DNA from: Elephas maximus indicus
Taxonomy: Eukaryota > Chordata > Mammalia > Proboscidea > Elephantidae
Length of the DNA: 64,000 bases
Assembly (NCBI RefSeq): GCF_024166365.1
Contig: NC_064835.1
Span: 61,670,607 to 61,734,606 of the forward strand
Direction: 5' to 3'
Below the pieces are notes generated by a model. That model made no database searches and had not been told where the DNA came from. It saw only the letters and a list, made by a program, of their open reading frames with translations. Position numbers and translations under genes: made by a program. This document shows, piece after piece, positions 34,301 through 46,300 of the stretch (position 1 is its first letter; every line of letters begins with the position of its first letter).

Positions 34301-37300
34301 GAGCCTTGATCAAAATCAGGTTCAAATTTTTTTGTTTGCTTGTTTGCAAGACTACCTCATAAAAAAGCCAAAACCAAACCTGTTACCCTCGAGTTGATTT
34401 TGATTCATAGTGATCCTATAGGACAGAGTAGAACTGCCCCTTAGAGTTTCCAAGGAGTGCCTGGTGGATTTGAACTCCCAACCTTTTTGTTAGCAGCCGT
34501 AGTAGCACTTAACCACTATGCCACCAGGGTTTCCAACTACGGTTTATACATCCATCAGTGTAGCTACTTCTATAACATGTGTTGTCTTTTTATGTGGCGT
34601 TAAGTAGCTATTGATAATCACTGCTTTGATCCGTACTACCCAGTAGAAGTGTAATGTGAGCTACGTCTACATCTGTAAATTTAAATTTTAAATTTTCTAG
34701 CAGCCACATTAAAAAAAAAAAGCCGAGGTAAAATTAACTTTATTAATATATTTTATTTAACCGAATAATCTGGTTTATTTCAACATGTTATCACTATAAA
34801 AAAATTTTTTTTAATATAAAAATTATTAATGAGATTTTTACATTCTTGTACTAAGTCTTCCAAATCTAGGGAGTATTTTACATTCACAGCACATCTCAAT
34901 TCAGACTATGCACATCCAAGTGCTCAGTAGCCATATGTGCTTAGTAGTTACGACACTGGACAATGCAGATCTAGATTCATTAATTCATTAGGGGTTACAG
35001 AGTGGTGATACTCTAATTCTGTCATTCCTTTTTTATTAGCTAAAAAGCTGTATAAAAGAGACACTTCCCCTTATCAACTATTTGGTTATACTGAGGTACA
35101 ATATACAGGAAAGCCATTGTGGTGGGAAGAATAATGCCCCCCTAAAATGTCCGTGTCAAAATCCCTAGTACCTATGAATGTTATCTTATATGGCAGAAAG
35201 GATTTTGCAGATGTGATTAAGTTAAGGATCTTGGGATAGAGAAATTATCCTGGATATTTGGGTGGTGGTGGTGGTGGTGGTGGTTGTTGTTAGGTAATGT
35301 CTAGTCTATTTCAACTCATAGTGAACCCATGTGACAGAGTAGAACTGCCCCATAGGGTTTTCTAGGCTGTAATCTTTTTTTTGAGACTGTACACAGCAAA
35401 ACATAAACCACTTCAGCAACTTCTACATGTACAATTCAGTGATACTGATTACAAGCCTGGAAACCGTGATGGCGTAGTGGTTAAGTGCTATGGATGCTAA
35501 CCAAAGGGTTGGCAGTTTGAATCCACCGGGTGCTCCTTGGAAACTCTATGGGGCAGTTCTGCTCTGTCCTGTAGGGTCGCTATGAGTCAGACTCAACTTG
35601 ACGGCACTGGGTTTGGTTTTGGTTTGGTTTTTGATTAGAAGTCTTCTAGTCATGCAGCCATTCTCACCCTCCTTTTCTCAGTTGTTGTTCTCCCATTAAC
35701 ATAAACTCAGTGTTCCGTAAGCTTCCTGTTAATCTTCTATTATCAATCTAATCTGCTATTGTCAATTTGATCCCTCATAGGTAGTTATTAAAAGAGTATA
35801 ATGCTCAAGGCAGACATTCTTTACTAGTTAAGCTAAACTATTGTTTGGTTTTAAGACTTCAGGAGACTAGGCTGTAATCTTCATGGGAGCAGATTGCCAG
35901 GTCTTTCTGCCACAGAGCCAATGGGTAGGTTTCATCCTCCAGCCTTTCAGTTAGCAGCCAAGAGCTTAACCTTTGCGTCACCAGGGTTCCATATGGATAT
36001 TTGGGTGAGCCCAGTATAATCAGAAGGGTCCTCATAAGTGAAAAAGCGTGGCAAGAGAGCCAGAGAAAAAAGATGTGACCGTGGAAGCAGAAGTCAGGGT
36101 GATGAGACTGGCTGATTGTCCATGAGCCAAGCAATGTAGGCAACCTCTAGAAGCTGGAAAAGGCAAGGAAACATGGTCTCCGTAGAGCCTCCAGAGGAAC
36201 ACAGCCTTGCCTACACTTTGATTTTAGTCCCATGGGACCTGTTTTGATCTTCTGACCTGCAGAACTGTAAGATAATAAATTTGATTTGTTTTAAGCCACT
36301 AAGCCTGTAGCACAGGTAGTCCCCGACTAAAGACGTATTGAAGTTACCACGAACCGCACTTAAAACTTTTTTTTTAAATCTTATGGTTAGTAATATGTAC
36401 TACGTACAGTGTTACAGCCCACAATTTGCTGATGTTATCATTCTCAGATGTTCACTTGAAGGTGTTCAAAGATTGGGTTTATAAAGATACTGATAATAAA
36501 AGGCAATAATAATGAAAACATAAAAAGGAGTTATTTGACTTGCGTCAGAACCGACCCATGATGGAGGTTCGGAATGGAACCCCATCATAAGTGTAGAAGT
36601 ACCTGTAATTTGTTACTAGCCACATATTAGCAATAGGACGCCAGTATAGTCAGGATAGTACTGATTCTTTCCCTTTACCCGTTTGCACAATAATAAGTTG
36701 ATTGCATAGTATTCTCCAAAGAACCTTAAGAATTCAAGGATTTAAGCATACTTAAATGTAGATATATTAGTTCATTATAGTTATTATATTGATCTTCAAA
36801 ATGTCCCATCTTTGATTAGCAGGAGCCTATTTAAGTTGGCCCTAGAAATAATTGGTGAATGTTGCAACAGCCACTAAAAGCTCTTAGAAGGCTGTCTAGG
36901 TTATTAGTCTATTCTCTGTCCCTAAGAAATTACTGCAAAGCTAAGTTGTTGTGTGCTGTCGCATTGATTCCAACTTTTAGCAACACTATAAGACAGCTTA
37001 GAACTGCCCCATAGGGTTTCCAAGGCTGTAATCTTCACAGAGCAGATCGCCAGGTCTTTCTCCTGCGGAGCTGCCTGTGGGTTCAGAAGCCAACCTTCTG
37101 GTTAGCAGCTGAGCACTTACCCATTGTACCACCAGGGCTCCTTGCAAAGCTAAGTAGGGCCCCAAATTTGGAATGATTAGTACAGTGCCTTAGGGATGGG
37201 ATTTTGGAATGGTGCTGTGAGGAGGTTGGCAGATGCCCTCCCCAGTGAAACAGCCATTTAACTGGTGAAAATTATACAACATAACCATTTAAAGTCTTTG

Positions 37301-40300
37301 AAATTAGACTAAAGGGCAAACAGAAAATTGAGAAGCATTTATTCAGTAATACTAAGTCTGAGTAAGAAGAGTGGGAGTCTGTGGTATTTAAGACAGGACT
37401 TATTCTTTATCCCTACCCGTATGCCAGTTCCCAGATCTACATTATGGATACTGCTGTCAAGAAAATGGAGCCCTGGTGGCACAGTGGTTAAGAGCTTGGC
37501 TGCTAACCAAAATGTCAGCAGTTCGAATCCACCAGCTGTTCCTTGGAAACCTGATGGGGCAGTTCTTTGTCCTGTAGGGTCACTATGAGTCAGAATCGAC
37601 TTGATGGCAACAGGTTTATGGGTCAAGAAATTGGGACTCCCTTTCCCGCTGGTCCTGGCTATAGGACTATGGTTTTACCCAGAGGATGAGGCAGGCCACT
37701 GACACCTCTCATCACTTCTCTTGCCAACTCCGTCTCAGAGAATGGAGGCTCCACACTGGGAATGGCAAGTTGACAAGTCTATAGGCTACCATATGTGCTC
37801 CCCCCCCGCCCCCGCCCCAGCTCCATTTGAAGGAGGGAACAATTAAGAGAAGGCTCGTAGCTACGTGAAACTATTAGCAGCAAACTAAATGGCATACCAG
37901 CCAGAAATTTAACAGAGAACCAGGGAAAGAAAGTTAAAAAAGGCCGTGCCAAGAGTGTGTGCCTGTGCTAGGCTGTATCCACCCAGGAGCAACTAGCGCA
38001 GCAGCCCTTGAGAGCTACTAGTCCTTGAATGAATGTGGGGCCAGACTTGAAAGCATTCCCCAAGCCTCACACAGATCCATTAGTAAAGGGAGGAAGCTTT
38101 TCTGGCTCAAGGGGCTTAAGCACATCTCTGACTGGTCACTGGCTAAACACTAAGCTATACTGAACCAGGGGTAACTCATAGGAAGCCACGCTTCAAATCA
38201 AGGTGTGGGAGGGGTGCATCTGAGTGGTGACATCACAGGCTGCACCCTGCAGGGGGAACTAGAACTAACAGAATTAGTCCAGGCAAGCCACTAAAAAAAA
38301 AAACAGTAATAACCACAAGCACTAGTGGTTGGGGAGAGAGGCAGTCAGAATCCAGAGTTGGTAAAATATTTTATCTAAAAGGTCCAGTTTAATTTTAAAA
38401 AAATGTATAATAGACATGCAGAGAAAGAGGATAGCATGACCCATGTTCAGGGGAAGAAAAAAAAGCAGGCAGTAGATACTGCCTTTGAGAAGGCCCAGAT
38501 GTTAGTCTTAGCATACGAATACTTGAAAGCAGCTATTATAAATACGTTCACAGGACTAAAGGAAACCATGTTTGAAGAATTAAAGGAAAGCATGATGAAA
38601 ATGACTTATTAAATAGAGAATATCAATAAAGAAAAAAAAAGGAACCAGATGGAAGTTCTGGAGTCGAAAAGTATAACAACTAATGAAATACAAAATTTAC
38701 TAGAAAGGCTCAATTGTATATTTGAGCTGGCAGAAGAAAGAACTGGTGAACTTGAAGATAGATCATTAGATGTTATACATTCTGAAAAATGGAAAGAACA
38801 AAGCATGATGAGAAATGAACAGCCCCAGAGACCTATAGGACACCATTAAATGTACCAATATACAATGGGAGTACCAGAAGGAAAGGAAAGGAGTAGAAAA
38901 AATATTTGAGGAAATAATGGCTGAAGACTCCATGTACATGAAAAACCCATCTAAGAAGCTCAAAAACTCAAAGCACGATAAATACAAGAGATCCATGCCC
39001 TGACACATCATTGCCAAATGTTAACAGAGAAAATTTTGAAAGTACTGTGTCTTAACCAGCTGACTTAAACCACCACAGATGAAACCTGTGCTGAAATTTT
39101 AAGATCAAACTAGTATAGGGCTTGAGTGTATAATCCTTTCACAGTTGAGTCGTTCTGGATCATACGGTGAGTTTTATCCTGTATACTTGATCTTTAAAGT
39201 TGCATAGAATTGAAGTTTTTCAGGGGATTTAAAACAGGACTTCCTAAAAGCTTTAAGGGTGGTTTCTCCATCTTTAAAATAGTAATTGCTAAGTTACCTC
39301 TTGAATAGTGAGTTGCTACACATAAAGAGAATAGAAGTGTGACGTCTGCTCTCTTGCATTTAGGTTTTTCCTGTTGTCATGGAGGATGAAAGACAAAAAG
39401 TGGCATACCTAAATTGCAGGTTTTCACATGCCTTTTGGTGTTCTTGGGCAAAGGGAAAATGCTTTACTGAATAACATAATTGCTAGTAACTGTTCTAGTG
39501 TTTTAATTTTTTTACTAAATTGAAAACAAGTAGAGAGCTGTTGTTGGCATTAAGAAATGGAAGTAGTGAATTTCTGGGTGGATCACAGGCAGCTCCCTGG
39601 CCAGTTTTCTCTTTTACAACTGAAGAAATGATTCCTTGGGAAAATGGAGTCTAGCCTTTGTTTTTCTTAAATTGTTAAAAAGCCATATGCATATCGCTAA
39701 GAGCAAAAAACAAGGTGAAGAGCTCTGTACTATGTGTAAGAAAGGGTTAAGAAAGTTAGGACATGGGAGACAGAAAAATTAATAAAGCAGTTGTGTATAA
39801 GGGGTTGGAGTTGGAGGGGTTTGAATTTAGATTTTTCACTGTATATGTTTATATATTGTTTTGCTACATGAACCATGTGAAGCTTTATCTATTAAAAAGA
39901 AAATCCTTGTTTTTAAACCCTGTTCAGAGTATCATCTTTTATTCTGCAGTCGAGCCCCCTGGGTAGTGTGTAGTGCAGAGGGTTGAACGCTGGACTACTA
40001 GCTGAAAGGTTGGCAGTTTGAATTCACCCAGGGGCACCTCAGAAGACAGCCCTGGGGATCTGCTTCAAAAAAGTCACAGCCTTGAAAACGCTCTGGATCA
40101 ATTCTACCTTGCATATGACAGGGGGCAGGGGGTGGGGTGGGGGGAGGACTCAGTGTGAGCTTGGGATCAACTTGATGGCAACAATTCTGACGGCTTTTTT
40201 CAGCCTGAGGTTTATCTTTGAGACTTACTGTTCTAGATCAGTGGTTCTCAAACCTTTTGGTCTCAGGATCCCTTTATTCTCTTAATTATTGAGGATCCCA

Positions 40301-43300
40301 AAGAGCTTTTAATTATGTAGGTTATATCTAGTGATAGTTACTGTGTTTGAAATTAAAACAGAAACTTTTTAAATAGTTATTTTTAAATTTGTTTAAAAAT
40401 AATAACATTACGTGTTAACATAAATATATTTTTATTAAAAATGGTGGCTTTCCAAAACAAATTTTATTGAGAAATATGTCATTGTTTTACATTTTTGCAA
40501 ATCTTATTAAATGTCTGGCTTAATGGAAGACGCTTGGATTCTCATATCTGCATCTACATTCAATCTGTTGTGATATCACACATCATGGAGCCTCTGGAAA
40601 ACCCACTGTACCCTCTTGAGAGATTGAGAGTGAAAAGAGCAATTAAAATAGTTTTGACCTCACAGACCCCCCTGAAAGAAGAGATCTCTGGACCACATTT
40701 TGAAAACTGCTGCTTTAGACAAATAACCCAGTACACCATCTGGGTATACTCTTTGTTTTGAATGAATATTGAGTGCCTAAATGTTATTTTCTTAGAAACA
40801 TGACTGATTAAGGGGAAGGTTTCTCTTTGTTTATTAAGAAACTTGGAAAAGCCCTAGTTGGTTTTTAGGGACTCTTTTAGACGGGGAGCCAAAACATTTT
40901 TAAAAACTTTCCAGGCTTACGTGGTTCTCTTTGCACAGAGCAGTGTACCTCACTTAGTTTTAAGTGTATTACTCACCCCTTCCTCTTCCATTTTCTTCCA
41001 GACCTAGCTGAACCTCCACCTCCTTTAGGAAGCATTCCCCGACATAGCAGCTCTCCATAGTGTTACATTTCTCTGAAGCACTGATTGTTGGTCTTTGAAT
41101 CCTGTCTTCTTACATCTTGTATTATTCATTTCATTTAGATCTGTCACTCTGTCAGGTAGAGACTCTAGACCAAAGGACTTTAACCTGTGTTTTTATGTCT
41201 GCGATATGCAGTAGGCCTAAAATGTTTATGATGAATCGGATTTTTAGGATGCCTGTTGACACAGTAGGTATACCTCCTCTCATAGTATATTCGTTCCTCA
41301 ATACTTTTCTTCTTTTTCCTAACACAAATGGTATTGTCTTGTCCAGATTTATGGGAAGCTATCAATTTTTCATTCCCTTGAATGCTATCAAATATCCAAG
41401 GGAAAAATGATATATTCTAATGATGTTATATTCACCATTAAGGAGCCTGGGTGGCACAGGCAGCTTGCAGTTGGCTACTAACCTAAAGGTTGTCAGTTCA
41501 AACCCACTCAAGGGCTCCATGAAAGAAACAGCCTGATGAACTGCTTTCATAATGATTACAAGCAAGAAAACCCTATGGAGCAGTTCTGTTCTCTTAACAC
41601 ATGAAGTTGGCATGAGTTGGGGCTAACTTGACAGCAGCTGACAACAATAATATTCATCATTAAGTCTGAATTACCTGTAATACTTTATTATCCTGCTGTT
41701 GTTTACTGTTTAGAAGCTTAATAATAACACGTTAGTGCGTCTGTTCTACCTCTTCATTTGTTACATAATGCCTGGGATCTTAAAAGCTTACAAGCGGCCA
41801 TCCAGGGCGCAACAGTTGGTCTCTATTCACCTGGAGCAAGGGAGTGAGAAGAAGGGTCAGGAGTAGGAAGAAGATTTGGAATACGTGGCTGACTGCGTGC
41901 ATGAACAACTGCCTCCTTTGCCGTGAGACCAGAAGTAGTGGATGGTACCAGGCTACCATTACTGAATGTTTGGATCAGAGATTCTGTAGACGAGTCCTGA
42001 TCAAAAGGGGAAAGACGTAGAACAGAATTTCACATTGCCATGGGCTTCAGATTTTCTGGAGCCATGGAGGCTGGATGAATCCCTGAAACTGTTGCCCTAA
42101 GATAATCTTTAAATGTTAATCCAAAAATACCCCTTCAAGTCTTATTAAAACCAAACAGTAGTTTAGCTTATCTAGTAAAGAATGTCTGCCTTGAATTTTA
42201 TACTCTTTTAAGAACCGTCTATATGGGATCAAATTGACAGTAGCAACTTGAAAGATTAGGTGGAAATCTTTGGGGGCAGTGAGTTTATGTTAATGGGGCG
42301 GGGATAATTTGGAAAAGGAGGGAGAGAATGGTTGTACAGCTCAAAGAATGTAATCAGTGTCATGAACTGTAGATGTAGAAACTTGAATTGGTTTATGCTT
42401 TTGCCGTGTATAGCCTCAACAACAACAAAAAATAGTTGTTTTTTTTTTTTTAAAACTTAATGTGTTAAAAGTGAGTGTATTAAACGTTAATTTTATTTAG
42501 GCCTCACAGCTTAAAGAGAGAACTTAAAGTATCACCAGATTGTTGAATCTCCCTAAGGGTTCAACCAAGAACTTAAAATGCAGTGTAAGTTTTTTCTTTC
42601 AGATTTGATGTTTTGTTGCATTTTAACTCCATTGTACTGTTCTCCTTTCAGCTGTGGATTTCTTCAACCAGATCAACATGTTATATGGAACGATTACAGA
42701 ATTCTGCACTGAAGCAAGCTGTTCAGTCATGTCTGCAGGTCCACGGTACAGAAACTGTTATATAAAGCAAAGCCCAAACCTGTTGCGGTCGAGTCAGTTC
42801 TGACTCATAGTGGCCCTATAGGAAAAGTAGAACTGCCCCATAGGGTTTCCAAGGAGCAGCTGGTGCATTCGAACCGCTGACCTTTTGGTTCGCAGTCCTG
42901 TCTCTTAGCCACTGCACCTCCATGGCTCCATACTATTATGTAGGTGTTTGAATTACTTCAGATTTATCACTAATTGTTGTAAGTGAAATAAAGTGTTTTT
43001 GTTTTATTATCTGTTCGCTTTCTTCTGTAAAGGCAGTTCAGTTTTACAAGTTCTTGAATACTTCCCAGGAGACTGGAGAAAATACTAAAATTTTAGTTTG
43101 AGTAAGGAGCCCCGGTGGCTGCTAACCAGAAGGTTGGTAGTTCAAGTCCACCAGCCACTCCTTAGAAATCCTATGGGGCAGTTCTGCTCTGTCGTACATG
43201 GTCGCTATGAGTTGGAATTGATTCAATGACAACAGGTTTGGTTTTTGGATTTTTTTTTTTTTTTTTTTTTTTACCTGTAAGCTTTTAATTATTATTAAAT

Positions 43301-46300
43301 ACTTCATTAAGTGAGTGTTTTGATTTTATAATTGCATTGTTGTAAACATGAATGGTGTGTCTTAGGAATAAAGGAATAAAAAATTTGAGATAAGTTTATC
43401 TTGCATTGCAAAAGTTTTATTTTTTCAATTTTATTAACATTTATGGTTCCTGTTTCTAGTTCGTAAATGAATTTCTTGGCAAAGTTTTTAGCTGGCCTTT
43501 TAATATTTGATTTTTTTTTTCTTCGTATGCTTATTTAGTGTTCACTAAGACAGCACAATTTAGAAACAATTATCTGGCATGAAAGTGCTAGATTAAAAAA
43601 TATTTTGGTTATAATAAATTTCAAAAAATATTGAAAGAAAGATGGAACTCTTTATCATCAGTAATTTTAAGTCAGTGTGATGAAATTAATGTTCTGGTGT
43701 GTTTCCTTGCAGTCTCTTTTCCTATAATAGATAACTAGTTTTATGTAATGATAGATGGTATCAGGATGTTTTTTCTCTTGGAAGACAAAAGTCTTCTCTA
43801 ACTTTACTGCAGTTACAAAGGAAAAAAGATTCTCAATGAGTTTGTGGTTCTGTTTTTATTACAGTATTTTAGGAGGGATGTTTTTATTATGTGTTTTCTT
43901 AAGTTTTATTCCTCAAACATGTTTTAAAAATTAAAATAGAAAAATTAAACTTACCTGTGTCTTCGGTGTTTTACAGGAGCTTTGTTAACCATTCTAGCTC
44001 AGCAAAGGTGGGAGGGGGTGAAGAATGCGTGCCTAATGTGTTTCTCTAACACCTTCCCAAGGGAAAGGATTTTATAACCTTAGTGCTGCTGGTGAGAACT
44101 TGATGGCCAAGTGTATCAGCCCCTTACTCAGTCCTCAGCACCCTCCTGACGGGAATGAGGTTTCTGCAGATAAAACTGACTCTATTTTTTCTTCTAACTA
44201 TAATGGTCACATTTCAGAATAATTCTATAGAGAACTCTCCCTAATCTTCAATAAACCTTGTAGTAATTTATTAAAGTTATATGTAACTTCCATTGATAAA
44301 GGTGAACCTGTTTTGATTACAAGTTGCACGTTTGTTAATGTTTTTGAAAATATTAAAATATTTTTCTCTCTAGATATGAATATCATTGGGCAGATGGTAC
44401 TAATATTAAAAAGCCAATCAAATGTTCTGCACCAAAATACATTGACTATCTGATGACTTGGGTTCAGGATCAGCTTGACGATGAAACTCTTTTTCCTTCT
44501 AAAATTGGTGAGTTAATGCTATAGAAGTAGTTTTCGTTTTCACTGTTAAACATGATGTTCTTTTTACGCTATTACTTTTTAAAAAAATTGGTAGGAACTG
44601 CCAAAGTCCCCTCCAAAAAGATTTTTGTATTCCCTCCATCCATGTTTGTGTCTGCCTGTGTTTCTTCACCAACACTGGTTATTCTTTTTTTTTTTCCCCA
44701 TCTTTTCTAATTAGGGTATGTATATTTCTGTTGTAATATATATTTTTAAAATATTGATGAGGTCAAGAATCTTTTTATATGCTGATCGTTGTATGTTTTC
44801 TGTTTATCCTTTACCCATTGCTTTGTATGTTAAGAATTTATCCCTGTGTCATGCATGTTATATATGTTTTCCTCAGATTGCCTTTTGTCTTATTTTTGTT
44901 CATGGGGTGTTTTTGCTGTACATAACTTTCTCATTTTTTTCCTCGTGGTCTCTTCCTTTTTCATTTCTGAGCTTTAATACAATAGTTAGAAAGGTTTTCT
45001 CTACTTCAAGATTATAAAAATATTTATCAGTGTTTTAATTTCATACTTCATTAAATTTTTGGTTTATCAGGAAATTTTTTTTTTGAAGGCTGTCTTCATT
45101 TTTTTTCCAGTTGGTCCTCAAACAGTTTTATTAAATACTCTTTTTTCACCTGATTATCATGTGTGTACACCAAATTGCTGTGTATTTTGGGGTCTTTTAA
45201 TGTCTTCATTGGTTCCTATAGAAATGCTATATTTTAATTACTGTAACCATATATCTTTTAGCATCTTATAGGGCTAGTCCCCTTTCTTGATCTTTTTTCA
45301 GAATTTTCTTAGCTATACTGGGATGTTTGTTCTTCCAAAGAATTTGGAATCATTTTGTCAGGGTAAAAAACAAAAACTTTGATATATTTATTATGATTGC
45401 ATTCCATTCGTAGATTAATATTCTGGTCACTGAGTCTTCCTATCCATGAACAAGGTATATTTCTTCATTTATCCATATCTTTATTTAAGTTGTATTTCCT
45501 CTTAAGTTCTGTAGTTTATGCTAATTCTACATGTTTCTTAAATTTATTCCTAGGCGTTTTATGTTTTTGCTTGATATCTGGTTTCCAGCTGGTTAATGTT
45601 TGGTGTATAGGAAAGCTGTTGATTTTCATGTAAATTTTATAATTGACCATCAGACTCCTGTTGCTTCTGTTAGTTTTTGATTGGTTCTCTAGGTTTTTTT
45701 AGGTCTGCAGTCACAGCATATTAAGATAATGTTAATTTTGCCTCTTCCTTTCTGATATGTGTACTTGTTTAATTCTTTTCTAATTGCACTGACTAGTACT
45801 TCCAGAGCTATACGGAGCAATGTTGAGTAATGGTGATGATGGCAGACATTGTTTTCATGTTTCCTTATTTCTATGCAAGTCCTTCTGGTGTTCTGGTATT
45901 TCAGCATGGAGCAGGAATCTTGCTCTTGTTTAGAGGTGTATCGATTTTTTTTTTTTTAGTAATCATGTGAAGAAAGTATCCATCCATTTCTAATTTTGTT
46001 TTTCATAATTTATTTTTTTTATTGTTCAGAGTATATAGCAGAACATAAACCAATTCAACAGTTTCTACGTGTATAATTCAGTGACATTGATTACATACTT
46101 TGAGTTGTACAACCATTCTCACTCTCCTTTGAGTTGTTCCTCCTCTATTAACATAAACTCACTGCCCCCTAAGTTTCCTATCTAATCTTTCAAGTTGCCG
46201 TTGTCAGTTTGATCCCATATAGATAGATCTTAAAAGAGCTCAGTGACCAAGGCAGACATTCTTTACTAGTTAAACTAGGCACCATCCAGTTCTAGTCTCT

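Larger units (their letters stand above)
35251..36007 (-). repeat. AfroSINE, long form, split by an L1, with target duplication
   Basis: SINE halves are 35265-35376 and 35867-35993. TGGATATTTGGGTG flanks the whole at 35251-35264 and 35994-36007. A (GGT)n run adjoins the left flank. Confidence 0.91.
35118..36312 (+). mobile_element. Ancient LTR-like repeat, split by nested insertions
   Basis: tggtgggaagaataatgccc opens it; gcagaactgtaagataataa and gttttaagccactaagcctg close it. The outer SINE with its internal L1 and SINE sits between 35265 and 35993. Class uncertain. Confidence 0.5.

Noticed and set aside
38403-38849. Short host coiled-coil gene
   Set aside because: The peptide and flanks resemble L1 ORF1, and the frame is broken by stops.
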